Of a stretch of 64,000 nt of DNA, positions 39,801 through 59,824 are shown piece by piece (within the stretch, counting starts at the first letter, position 1; the number at the start of each line of letters is the position of its first letter). A program made the position numbers and the translations under genes. The notes below the pieces were generated by a model that was given only the letters and a program-made list of their open reading frames with translations, was not told the origin of the DNA and did not search any database. The DNA comes from Lepiota brunneoincarnata (taxonomy: Eukaryota > Basidiomycota > Agaricomycetes > Agaricales > Agaricaceae), in contig JAEBUN010000002.1 of assembly GCA_023014365.1 (NCBI GenBank), positions 992,001 through 1,056,000 of the forward strand. The letters run 5' to 3'.

Positions 39801-42800
39801 GCCGGTGGTTCGACAAAAATGGCTGTTGAAAATTGGTTCGGGGGAAATAGCAGGTCCTCAGGATAATGGAGGATTCCGTCACCAATGTGTGTAGATAATT
39901 GTCCTCAGGTAGGACATATAGCCAAAGATGTGCTAGTCGGGGGAGAAATAAGAGATTGGTCCCGAAAATGGACAGCGTCATAGACCTATAACTGGTCAAC
40001 GGCAATTGGCAGGCACGAAAGGGGTCATGGCACTGTGTAAAAAAATAACGGTAGACTTGTGACCTTTTTGCGCATGTTGCCACAATTCCTGCTGTCCGAG
40101 TGAGCATGTCCCTAAACTCTGCACCAGAGACTCGCTGGAAAGGACCTTTATTCGCCTCCGCCACAGACCTTTCTCATTGTCACGTCCTCGGCACAAGAGC
40201 AATGGTTCTCATCCCCTGCGCTCAGGTGCAGCTCCAACTTTCACAAGCCTGTCCAAGTGGCATTTCTATGACATCCAAGAACCAAGGGCCACCCTGTGAA
40301 CGACGCCTGGGACGTACATACATACATACCTACTCCAAAATATTCTTCCGTGCATCTTCTGCAAGAGAGCCGCTTCCTCAGAGGAGCCAGACCGTTGTAT
40401 ATTGGCCAATGTGAGGCGGATCGCCGCTTACAGCATAATCCGAAGATTGCGCTCGCGGTGCCGGAGAAAGATCGAGCAACTTGAAGCTCGCGTAGCATCG
40501 AAGGTTTCCTCAGTTACTTAGTCGGTTGCGTGTAAGTTCGAGCTGACAGCTCTGCGAACTTCCAAGGGGTAATCCATTAGTCCATCGAGTGCCCTCTCCC
40601 TCTCTCGCGTGCGCGCGCGAGCGTCCGATACGGAATTCCGGAGTAATGCAAATCACAAACCAAACGAAGACGCGGCCTGGCAAGCGAAAATCCAATAGTG
40701 GCCCGGCTCTTGCGCAAGCGATGTGTAGCGGAAACAAATTCACGACTGAGCCCTGTGGTTATTCTGGGTATCCACACCATCGACCAAGAGGAGGGGAGGG
40801 GGGTTTTTCTCCATGGAAGACCGGGGCAACTCCTGGCGGTTGAAAATGGAGGTGGAAAGGGCGTCCTTGCTTGTGTAATACTACCCTGTCGGACCATACA
40901 TCCGGATATTGGAAGAACCAAGGGCTCTTATCTGGCAATCAATTATAGTAGGGTTGCTCCATACCAATATTTCGGAGATGGAGCCTCGGTGCGCTATATG
41001 TCTAACAAGCTCACGTAGCCCCTATCGGAATGAACAAGTCTGGTATGTTCGAGCTGGGTGCGGGGCCCACACATTTCGAGGGCTCTATTCGGGTTTGAGG
41101 AGTCGTTGTGGGTGAGGTCCGAGGTGTAATGGGTACCCGAACCCTGGACCTCTGCTCTTTAGGCCCCCCCCCCCCCCCGCAGCGTTGGCAGGTGCAAGGC
41201 CCAGACTGACCTTCACTTTAACCCGAGAACGTTGTCGTGAAGTAACCGCTGCGAGTCGCAGCTTCCGGATGGACAAGCACACGCTCATAACACGCTTACT
41301 ATGCACACCCTATGGTTCATCGTGGCTCTAAAATAGGCAGGCACTCCATAGATTCGAAGTATGTTTCTTCATTCTTCGCTTCACCGCAAACTTCATATCT
41401 CAAGTTTTTTTTTTACATTCCAATTGTGTGGGCGGGGACGCCCGAACCCAGGGTACATATCGCACGGCCTCAAAATTATTAATGCTCTGAAGCTAAGTGG
41501 GGGGTATACGAGATTGGGCATTTGACATAACCGCTTCTCCGCTTTGAAGCAAAGGCGAACTACATACGGAAGAATCGAGGTTTACGAGGGTTAGAAGCAC
41601 CTTGACAAAGCACTGTGACCCTGGCCTATCGCTTGACTGAACCTCTGGGAGCCAGTCTATTCATCGTGCAGGGCCTTCGGAGAAGGTGTTTTTGTTTTTC
41701 CGACATCTTGCTATTCAAAGGGCTGGTTATATTCAGAGGCCGCGTGTGAAAAAAAAAAAAAAAAACAACAACATCTGAACCTGACGAGTTGAGGCCCCGC
41801 CGTAAGGATTGTCTATGCTGTCAATGATTACTTTCCCCATCGGCATGCCCTAGGTCTACTACACTAAACCACACCTATCAGTCCCACTTTTGCGCAGCAG
41901 CAGTAGCAACAGGGATTGTGTTACTTACAAGTCTATCAATAAGTGACCCTTGGACACAAGTGCATTTAACTGACAGCAGAGATGGGTTGAGCTTTTTTTT
42001 TTTTGTTTTTTTTGTTTCCAGTGGATCGCGCAAAAGCGATACCCCTGACTCTGGTCCCCCCCCCTAACCATGTGTTGGGCCATGAAAGGGTTATCATCGG
42101 CCCTGCAATACGCAAATAAGCCACTTGAGCCGCAGACTCCCCACAAGGTGATTCTAGAAGGACCTTGAAGATGACCAGTTTGTAACCCTGACTCCCAGAC
42201 CGGACTGTACTTGCCTTTTCTGTTGGTTGGCCCTTGCTATGGGCGAGTGAACCGAGCGGGCTTGGGTCGTCCCGTTCTTGGAATAAGGAATTATGTCGTT
42301 ATCGCGTCTAAAATACTGTTATATATTGCCCTTTTTTTCGTTGTTGAGCACATTCAGAGAGGCATCTGCGTCAAGACAAAACCTTCCATTGAGCACGTAT
42401 GCCGAGTAAATCTATTTTGGAGGTGACAGCGAGAGTCAGAGCCATAAGTGGTTGCGTGGGGGCGGTGCCCAACCTGGCACGAGGACTTGTACAGCAACGG
42501 TGGGCCGCTGGGGTTCAAATTGAAATGAAGCGGGAGACAATGGCTGCTTAGAACTCGAGAAGCCACGTCACAGGGCGTGTGGCCCCCTCCTCCCCCCCCC
42601 CCAAGGAACTCGGGGAAGGTGGATCACGTATTTTGTCCTGGATAAGGCACTGCGTTTTGGGCTAAAAATGACTGGATATTTACCGACCTACACGGGTCTT
42701 AGGGAAGGTGCTCGCTAGGTCGTTGGAGTAAAGAGGATAGAGCGATAGCTGGTGAACGGGGTCTCGACGGCGCATGGATAGGCTACTAGTTATTATATGG

Positions 42801-44503
42801 TAGCTTCATTCATTGAGCTGCGGATGCTGTTCACGGTAATAGGGCTATGCAAGGCGTCCAGGATACGTCACGATAGCAGTATCACGATTATAGTATCGCT
42901 CGCAAGACGTGGTCTAACGAGCTTGAAGAGGAATGGTGCGGAAGCCATCCTCCTCCATTCACCGGACCACAACCCCATCCTCTGAGCCCCTCAAGGGCCC
43001 ATCCACGCAATATCGCATAACTCCGTGGATCGCCGTTGCTTCTGCATCCGGGGTAAACGGTACATATGACGAACATATTTTGTTCACCTTCCTTTGGAAG
43101 CCTTGAGAACTCTGCCTGCAGGCAGCAGGGTTGTCAGGTTCCTGGACGCCCACAGAGCACCATGGGGGGTTAGAACTACCGGCTCCGGCGGTCCGGGATC
43201 AGCTAACGCGGGAACACCATTTATCGTTGCTCTAGTTGCAGTAGCCCTGCAGGCGAGGACTGAGCTCATCCGTTGAAGCGGCTGTGTTTTTTTCTTCGTT
43301 CTCTAACCCTTTCCTCCCGCCGCCAAGTCCGCGCAGCGGTTGTCCCTAGTTAGGAAAGACGAGTTCGGACTCGGTAGGGTCCGGCCGCACCAAACGCCCA
43401 TTATACTGACCCAGATTCACCCCACCGATGCTTTCGTAGGAATGGACTGTCTAGCGCACAGCGCCGGAGCAATAACCTTTTTCTTTTTTATACCTCCCAC
43501 GCCTCCATTTTCCCTGCGACTTTTCCGTCGACAGATGACCGCCGTCCTCAGAAGCTCACGCGAGCGGTGGCAGGAAATCGCCTACAGAAAGAAGAGGGGG
43601 TGGTTTTGTTTTCCAAGGCACCAATCATAGGATGATGAGGTATGTGTGGGGAAGGGAAGGGAAGGGAAGGGAAGGTATGATCCAGCTCAGTACGACAAGT
43701 AGCAAGTTCTATAATTGCAGAGCAGAGGAAGCCCCTCTAATTCTACTGCTTCTCCTTCTCCTTATTGTTAGCTCCGCTGCCAGTACAGTGGTTTCGACTC
43801 AGTAGCGACAATGTCCGGCATGATATTGTCAGCCGCCTAGTGGTTTGAATACTGTGAACCTCGTGGTCACATTACCACGCTCTTTTTTTGTCTACCTTTG
43901 ACAGCCCCTTGTATATGCAAATGTGGACGGTGGTGTAAGCGAACTGCTGCCGGAGAAAGCGGGCAGCGGCGCTTTGGCATTTCTTGAAGCTTCAAGATGT
44001 CACCTCTATGCAATCAAATAAACTCACTCCGGTTTCGTGTTTCATACATGTGCGGTAATTGACTCGGTTAAGCGTGAACCAACGCTGTTGTCCTCCATCC
44101 ACCTGCTCAGCATCCCTACAGACCAGCAATTCTCTGCGATGCACTCGGCACAGCTTCGTTACGACAGGTGTTCCGTGATGCCTGTTTCCCCCCTCAGCTG
44201 TCAGAGAGAGAAAGAAACGACTGAAACCCCGATAGTGGTATCTGCGGTAGAGAAGCTTCTTCGACGGGTCCTGTGAACCCGACCTCCTTATTAGGAGGAG
44301 GTACCATGCGGTACAACTTGTCCAGCTGTGGAGCCAAGTTCTCGTTACTGCGAAGCATCCAAGAGAAGAAGACATCGCCCAAAGAATCGACAGCAGGTCA
44401 CGCAGAGAAAAGCTGGTTCCCGAGTCTTCGCCATTGGGACGAAAGTCAGTCCCAAGAGGCACTGCTCCACCGCTTTAGCATCTGTGAGTTTTGCGGGAGC
44501 ATT
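36860..44503. other. Gene-poor block of about 7.6 kb downstream of the GATA regulator
   Basis: Contains the GATA gene's 3' flank (T-rich, several possible poly(A) signals at about 37400-37590) and then sequence with no recognisable gene. Long runs: C15 at 36932-36946, G13 at 38099-38111, about G15 near 38707-38721, G10 near 39447, about C15 near 41164-41178, A17 near 41750, T-rich 41993-42016 and C11 near 42592. TG-rich microsatellites lie near 38050-38085 and 38790-38825. Frames at minus 43992-44462 and minus 44194-44382 (ending SGFQSFLSLSDS) might belong to 3' exons of the SnoaL-like gene, but no clean join was found. Confidence 0.45.
43648..43674 (+). repeat. GGGAA tandem repeat with G-quadruplex potential
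   Basis: Five consecutive G3 or G4 runs each separated by two A (ggggaagggaagggaaggga and onward) satisfy the canonical G-quadruplex pattern on the plus strand. The tract lies in non-coding DNA about 0.9 kb beyond the 3' end of the SnoaL-like gene. Confidence 0.8.
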
Positions 44504-45633
44504 TTAAACACCGTCCCAGTATTCCAGCTGACCGTACTCCGAGGCATTCGTGGTGCCACCTCTAAGCTTTTCTGGCCAATTTGTCCCAGCCTCCACTTCG
44601 AGTGATTTAGAATGGTACTGGGCGCCCTCTGCAGATCTCGCCATGTCCTTTATACTGCCTCTTGTCCTTATTCTAGAAGCGTAGGAGAGCCCAGCGGCAG
44701 CTATTCTGGTACCAACCCACTGAGCCAACGACACTCCAGGCATTAGTCCCAAAACGTCCTTTACGTCCCAGAAATCTCTATGATGTGTAACAAGTCCTTG
44801 TTCATTGAAGGCAAGACGTGTCACAATGTGAAGTTTCAAGTGGAAGGGGGAGGGAACCGACAACGAAGTGCCAAAAATTGGCAACCAGGGTGGGGATGAA
44901 GGGGCTTGTGGAGGCGACAGAGGACAGTCGTGGGTGGGACTGATGAGTGACTCCGAGGGCTCGGTGGAAAAGTTTTGGCCCATGCCGTCAAGATGTATGC
45001 CAGGCAGGAGGAGAATATGAAACGTGTGCTCTACTATTGCCTTGCGGTGACCATCTGTGTATTTGTCAGCCTCTGAGGTGTCCAGACCACCATGGATTTC
45101 TTTGCTAACCGAAGCTTTCGCTTTCACATATGTCCTCAACATCTGTCCAAACACGTAACGCCCGGAACAGGGGTTCATTTGATAACCAGCCGAATAATAC
45201 ATGCTTGGACGGTTGGAGCCGAAGCAGTGTGCACAGAGCGGCCAAAGGCCGGGGTATGTCGACGGAACTGAGCTGTTTGGTCAAACAGTGGATATCGCCG
45301 ATGACTGAGCGTGACGTTGCGGTAAGAAGCGGGTTCTCGTAGCTGGTTCGGCAGTCAGGGCATGACAGCGCGAGTGAGTTGTACATGTTGCCACTTACAC
45401 TGGATTGCCATATGTCAGTGGATATTTGGACGCCGATGATGATAGTGCTTACTCGCGTTCGATTCATATAGTAGTTCGGTGGGGAGTGTTGGTGTGGTGG
45501 CATCACCATAGATAGACCGACATACTTCAAGTGCGGTTACGCGTGTTGTTGTGAGAGAAAGGCTAGATCCACCTGGAGACGGAAAGCCGCGCTGGGAATA
45601 GAATGGGATAATGTTGGCCAGGTGAGGAGACAT
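44504..45633 (-). CDS. SnoaL-like fold protein of unknown function, with one apparent missing base
   Basis: Exons on the minus strand: 45453-45633 (start MSPHLANIIPFYSQ), 45110-45342 and 44504-45054. Recognisable stretches are LPTELLYESNA, YENPLLTATSRSVIGDIHCL, RALRVWTDVEDICESESF and FNEQGLVTHHRDFWDVKDVL, then SLAQWVGTRIAAAGL. These resemble the fungal SnoaL/NTF2-like family (single-domain alpha+beta barrels, often without known activity). Joining the first two exons needs one extra base: NA plus YENP would fit if the exon began ctta instead of cta at 45342. About 321 residues. The C-terminal 50 residues are less convincing and may hide another intron. Divergent from NOP14 with 167 bp between starts. 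Confidence 0.7.
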
Positions 45634-45800
45634 GGATCCACAGGGGTGGCTATCGCAAACACACACGCAGTATGATTTTCTGGCGATTTCAAGAAACCTA
45701 GGAAAGGGGTTGTTGTTGGAATAATGACCGGAAGTGATGGGTGTATATCTTATCCGCTGTCACACCCAGTCGCGGTCACAAACTTTTTGCAGGTCTCCCA
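45634..45800. promoter_or_regulatory. Divergent promoter SnoaL-like gene / NOP14
   Basis: 167 bp between opposing start codons. Contains one cttatc (GATA-type) hexamer near 45749. No other element is clear. Confidence 0.5.
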
Positions 45801-48800
45801 ATGGTGAAGGGGTCTCAACTCACTCAGCTCAAGTCTGCCCTTTCGCAAGCAGGCGTAACTGGAAAACCTTCCTCAAGTAAAAAACGCAAGAGATCTGCAG
45901 CGCCGCTTGAAAAGGAAAAGGAAAGGCGGACGGCTCAACTCGAGGAAATTCATCGGCGGCTTAATCCGTTCGACGTTAAAGTCACAAAGCTCAAACATGA
46001 CATTGGTGGCCGAAAGCTCAAGGGCGTAACTGGAAAGCCTGCGCAGAGGAAGCAAGCAGGCATCGAGCAGGTCTGCCTCAACAATGTGGTTATTTATGGC
46101 TATACCCTAATTCGAGAAAACTCTTCTAGCGCAAAAAAACATTGCTCAAAGAATGGGAAGAACGCAATCGTGCAGGCGGAATTGTTGACCGACGGTTTGG
46201 TGAAAACGATCCTACGATGAGCTTAGAGGAGCGTATGCTCGAACGTTTCACGCAGGAACGGCAAAAAGCCTCCAAGGGTGCTGTATTCAACTTGGAGGAC
46301 GAGGATGAACTCACCCACTATGGGCAGAGTTTGTCCAAGCTAGATGACTTTGATAATGTTGGGTTGGAGTTAGATAGCGAGGATGAGGAAGAGTCTGGTA
46401 CTGTTGGAAGTATCGTTCTTATTTCTGTTCCCAATAAACTTCCTACCAGGTCAAATTGAGAGGGAGATCGTCAAGAAGACGCATTTTGGTGGTTTTAATG
46501 ATGGGGACGATGACGATGTGAGTGATGAGGTAGGTGATCGTGTCGTTGCCACCAACAGTCTAAGCCAACTCTCCTTAGCCAACAAGAAAGAAATCAAAGG
46601 CAGAAGTCATGGCAGAGGTTATTGCAAAAAGCAAAGAGCACAAGGTAAGATGCTCCTTGACCTAGTAAAGAGTCTGTTGCTCAAAGTCCTCCAGCTACGT
46701 CGTCAAATGGAAAGGGAACAGGAAGAAAATATTCGACACGAACTTGACAGCGGGTTCGCTGCTCTCCGAGACTTGATTTATGCTCCGGATATATCGCTAA
46801 CTGGAAGCAACGCTATTCCATTGGGTGAATCCAAAGAGGGTACAGGAGAAATGGCAAGCTCGGACGCCGCAATCCTATCATTGGTACCAGAAACCCAAGA
46901 TGCCAACTATGACCAGCGTGTACGCGAACTTGCATTCGACAAGAGGTCGAAACCGAAGGATAGAACAATAACAGAAGAGGAATTGGCTCTGAAGGAGAGG
47001 GAGGCGTTGGAGAACGCTGAGAAGCAGCGGAGAAAACGCATGTTGGGCATCGAGGATGGCGAGAGTGGGGATGAAAGAAACCCTAGGACAAAACGCCAAC
47101 GTGATGGGGACGATCTCGAGGATGATTTTTATGATGATGGGGGTAATGAGCTGAGCGGGTTGGGTCCTGGGTTGGATGTGAAGGTCAGTGAAGATTCAGA
47201 AGAAGACAGCGAAAACGACGAAGTCGGGGAAGAAAGTGGAGAAGACGGCCCGGATGAGGAGGGAGTTTATGAATTTGGCGAAGAGGAAAGTGGATATGAA
47301 GATGAAGAGTGGGAGCACGAAGGGTTAGCGATGAGATCATATAAAGGGAAGAAGACGACGACATCCACGATCAAAGAACTTCCGTATATGTTCCCTGCTC
47401 CAGCAAGCCATGAAGAATTTCTGAAGATTATAGAGGGCATTGTGGATAGCGATGTAGCCGCTCGTGGTCCAACGTATACGAACGCTCTACCATACAAGCC
47501 TGGCTCCTGATAACAAATTCAAACTTCAGGTGGGTGCTAACACAATTGCTTTGTGCTCGACTAACTCACCACAGACGCTCGCAAATATCCTTATAGATTA
47601 CATCCTTTATGCTACAGCGCCTTCTGAACCACGATTCGCCCTCGCCTCCTCTCTTCTTCCCCATCTCACAGCCATCGTAAAAGCGTATCCCACACCATCT
47701 GCGCAATACTTCAACGAAAAGCTTATCATCATGCACAAAAATCTTAAGCGGGGCCTCTCGCGAGGAGCAGCTAGCAAGGAGGCTAAGACTTGGCCAGGTT
47801 CCTCGGAGCTCGCTCTTCTGCGCATAATAGGGCTCATATGGCCCACCAGCGATCTCAACCATGCGGTTATTTCCCCTGCGAGAGTGCTCATGGGGGCATA
47901 TCTAGGGTTGGGCCGCATTCGCTCATTGAGTGATATCGCTAGTGGTCTCTTCCTGTGCACACTTTTCCTTCAGTACGAGTCACTGTCCAAAAGATTCGTC
48001 CCAGAAGCGGTTAACTTCCTTGTTAACACGTTTTTACATTTGGTGCCAACAGAATACAAGGGTGTTGGGTCCCTACCTGGGTCGTTCCCCGCCCCTGACT
48101 TTCGTCTAGGGCCGTCTCTGTCTTTGGTGATGGGTGCCACAAAAACGACGCCGCGACCCCGAAGGGCTGATTTGGTGGTTTTGTTATCCATGGAGGAGCC
48201 GAATGAGCAGGCCAAAGTTGATCTATTGGCCTTGGATTTGGATCTGTTGGGGAGGTTTGCTGATATGAACAAGGGGGTTGATGGGTTTATTGAGTTATAT
48301 GGGCCGGTGTTAGAGGTTGTGCAGCATGCGGAGATGAAGAACTGGAGTGAAAACCTAAAGGTCGGTGTTTGATGTTACATACATAGGATGCGCATAACTC
48401 TGAATAATGATCCTGTAGTCGCGGCTCTGGACGCTCGTTGATATGCTTACGCGGCTCCTCAAATTCGCGAGGCAATCTCGCCAACCGCTTGTTCTCCAAG
48501 CGCACAAGCCGATCCCCATTCCTTCATATATACCCAAGTTCGAGACCGCGACATCCAACTACCTACGTAAACAGGATCCCGATCATGAGAGGAATGAGGC
48601 TGCGAGGTTGCGGTATCAACTCAAACAGGAGAAGAAGGGCGCAATACGGGAGTTGCGTAAGGATGCCATGTTCCTTGCGGCGGCACAGCAGAAGAAACAG
48701 CTGGGGAGAGATAGGGATTACAATGAGAGGCTGAAGAAGGCGTTTGCCTCGATCGAGAGTGAGAGGGCGGAACAAAAGGCCATGGAGAGGGAGAAGGTGA

Positions 48801-48829
48801 GGGAGAAGAAGAGAGCAGGGAGGAAGTGA
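45801..48829 (+). CDS. NOP14: Nucleolar SSU processome protein Nop14
   Basis: Seven exons: 45801-46070, 46130-46397, 46450-46529, 46579-46644, 46695-47529, 47575-48360 and 48419-48829. Nop14 signatures appear in order: MVKGSQLTQLKSALSQAGVT, RRLNPFDVKVTKLKHDIGGR, KEWEERNRAGGIVDRRFGEN, KKSKAEVMAEVIAKSKEHK, ENIRHELDSGFAALRDLIY, then a long acidic middle, ELPYMFPAPASHEEFLKI and VVQRIRTLYHTSLAPDN, ending in a basic coiled tail. It is needed for 18S rRNA processing and 40S assembly. Exon 5 is one base out: DSDVAA and VVQRIRTLY are in adjacent frames at 47456-47464. About 904 residues after repair. The 45-bp intron 47530-47574 is a multiple of three and has no stop, so its retention would add 15 residues. 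Confidence 0.93.
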
Positions 48830-48921
48830 CTTGGTAGTACGCACGTGTGATATGTATTAAATGATATTATGACGCGTGACCGCGTTTGGAATTCTTAGCC
48901 TTGGATGACCGCTCTCAAAAA

Positions 48922-57533
<8,612 letters not shown>

Positions 57534-57602
57534 TCTGTGTATATTGATAATTCTTGCAAGATAAATTATATTAACGTCAAAGTCGTAGAAGTTGCCATTA
57601 AT

Positions 57603-58525
57603 TTACGACGATTGATTGACCACCAATCTCTGAAGTTGATCAAGCTCTTTTTCCCTCTCAATGAGGACATTTCGCCATTTTTCTGTCTCCGCGATAACGG
57701 TTTTCCGCGCTTCCTCGATTCGTTCTTGTTCTTCCTTCTCCATGAGCTGTGTAAACTCTGGTACACCACCCCTTGAGGCCTCAAGCGAAGCGGGGTTGGC
57801 CAGATGGAAAGGGACGGGCTTGCGCTTGAGTTTGGGGAGAGGCGTGGGAGGATGGGCTGTGAGGATGTTGAGGAAATTCTGATAAGGATCATTGAAGACG
57901 ACTTCATCATATTGCCAAGAGTGGACGGGACCGAGCTTCACCGCAACGTCGAGAGGAGGGATCTCAGGTTCACCAGATGCTGCCCATGGGTGGAGCTTGA
58001 GGTGGTGGTAGAGTGTCATGGCCTTTTCGCCTGACTCTGGGACGAACGTGATGCGGATTTGGATCTCAAATTCACCCCAGCTGGAAATGCATGGGATAGG
58101 AGAGAAAGAAGATGTGGAGAATATGTAGACTTACCCAGTTTCTGAGACCTCGAATGGTGGTTTATCGATATCTTGATAAAAGTCAACATTTTTACTGTCG
58201 TTGGACCTGCCAAGGACGCACTCCGCGAGGGGATGGGATATGTGTCGTGCAACTTGAAGGTGACACGCTTTATGAAGTGTGATATATCATCCGCGCCGCC
58301 TACGATGTCAGAGCCAGGAGCAGACGCAGTCGAACGGACCGCAACGGTCCACCTGTGTGTGTGGTCGGCATGGGGAAGGGATTGGCGCTCCTTGTCTGTG
58401 AGGATGGTCGCGGTGTTGCCGTAGATGATGGGACGGAAGATGCTGAGGCCCTGTGGAAGGGTGAGCAAGGGAGTGCAGGAAGAAATAACGGGGCTTACTC
58501 TTACGCGGACGCGGTCGCTGGCCAT
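57603..58525 (-). CDS. YAF9: YEATS-domain protein Yaf9/GAS41
   Basis: Four exons on the minus strand: 58499-58525 (MASDRVRVR, 27 nt), 58222-58450, 58135-58171 (37 nt) and 57603-58080; 256 residues, no frame breaks. YEATS motifs: SIFRPIIYGNTATIL, HTHRWTVAVRS, FIKRVTFKLHDTYPIPSR, PPFEVSETGWGEFEIQIRI and FVPESGEKAMTLYHHLKLHP, followed by YDEVVFNDPYQNFL and a C-terminal coiled coil (EEARKTVIAETEKWRNVL). Yaf9 reads acylated histone H3 as a shared subunit of SWR1 and NuA4, promoting H2A.Z deposition and H4 acetylation. Convergent with ATR (stops 69 bp apart), divergent from the COX7-like gene. Confidence 0.94.
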
Positions 58526-58631
58526 AAGGATCGGTCGAAAGAGACTCTCGGCTTTCGGAGGAACAAACTCCGCAACCACCCGTGTCAACACACAACTCCG
58601 ACCTCTTCTTACTTTCACTCACTTGCACACA
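58526..58631. promoter_or_regulatory. Divergent promoter YAF9 / COX7-like gene
   Basis: 106 bp between opposing ATGs. The COX7 side is pyrimidine-rich (ttcttactttcactcacttg), as is usual for strongly expressed basidiomycete genes. Confidence 0.5.
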
Positions 58632-59051
58632 ATGGGCCTCCTCACTCAACTCTATGAGAGTATGTCCTCCTTTTTGTTTCGTTCCCCCCCCCGCTCTTCC
58701 TCACGCACGGTAGAACCCAACCATGTACCCCAAAGACAGCAATACTACCAGGTTGGGCTTTTTCCCGCTCAAGTAATACCCTCTCTGACATTCTCCCTCA
58801 GAACAACCCCAACCCTCTCTATTTCCGTGGTCCCAGACAGAGGCTCTACATCAGTGCGCCCCATTCACACTGCTGTACTCCTGTACCGCCTTGCTAATGC
58901 GCGCTCTTTACAGGCACCTACAGCGCCATTTTTGCTGGCGGTATGTTTGTCACCCTCTTTGCCTGCTTCCAGCTAGTCAAGGTGTGTTTCTTGCATGCTT
59001 CGTGCTCATCATCGTCATAATTTTTTCTAGGGCAAACCAAAGTCGGAGTAA
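58632..59051 (+). CDS. Cytochrome c oxidase subunit VIIa-like small membrane protein (COX7)
   Basis: Four small exons: 58632-58659 (MGLLTQLYE), 58802-58853 (NNPNPLYFRGPRQRLYIS), 58914-58981 (TYSAIFAGGMFVTLFACF and QLVK) and 59031-59051 (GKPKSE). The pattern NPLYFRGPRQRLY followed by one transmembrane span and a lysine-containing end resembles fungal Cox7, an inner-membrane subunit of respiratory complex IV. About 55 residues. The phases of exons 1 and 2 do not match (one base over), so either the true exon 1 border is different, an unseen microexon exists in the 142-bp intron, or there is a base error. Identification rests on short similarity from memory. Confidence 0.65.
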
Positions 59052-59824
59052 AGTAAACACGACTTTGTCTTTTTAGACCCCGTATAGTCGCACAAATATT
59101 GCATATTCTCGTCCCAATAGAAACTTCCCCACAATAGCTTCAGCACGTGAACTGCCTAGCCGAGGACGGCGTGCTCTTAACTGTACTTTCTTTGGCTATT
59201 CAAATCTTCTTGACCGTGATGATGGTCGACATGAACGTTCTTCGATTGCTATTTCAGCTCGGGTCACCTGAAGTAGGCAAGGTGGTCACCACGACCGTCG
59301 GTGGAAATTAACACGATATTGTGGTTGGGGATTGCTGGCCGTTGCAGGGCACTGGAACGCGCAGAAAACCGAAACATGTTTCTTTGCCGGAGAAATCAAC
59401 TTGTGGCCTGTGCTCAACGCCTATCCAACATCATGCCATGTCCACCGTATGTTCTAGCCAAACACTCGCACCCCTCACATATCGGAACCCTCTTGGCTTC
59501 TCTAATTTAGAGGCCGCCTTCTCTGTGGCGTGTGGTTGCATATGTAAATGCCTTCTCGGAAGCTACAACCGGGCGCTCTAGCGCAGTGAGCTGAAGAATG
59601 ACATAGATGATGACATTCTGCCGTAGCTTTGTATGTGTTGAGGATGCCACGCTGTGCTCAAACATCGCCCAGAGTTGATGATCATGATTGCGGTCTCCCT
59701 CGATCTACCCGGCCAACACACCGGATTAAGCTTCAAAGGGCTCATGCGTGTGGGTATGCTAACAACCCATTTTGATATTGGTACATAGACGCTGCCCAAG
59801 TCCCTCTCTTGTTCTGCGACCACG
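59052..59824. other. Intergenic region
   Basis: About 0.77 kb between the COX7-like gene and the next plus-strand gene. Frames at 59301-59581 show no motif or splice continuity. Nothing else is seen. Confidence 0.4.

Noticed and set aside
41130..41460. Sequences resembling a tRNA T-loop (cccgaaccc) at about 41148 and 41448
   Set aside because: No matching D-arm, anticodon stem or acceptor stem could be built; probably coincidence or a short repeat.
43992..44462. Minus frames 43992-44462 and 44194-44382 as a separate gene or 3' exons of the SnoaL-like gene
   Set aside because: One segment looks protein-like (SLGDVFFSWMLRSNENLAPQ) but no join in phase to 44504 or upstream was found, so it is only mentioned in the region note.
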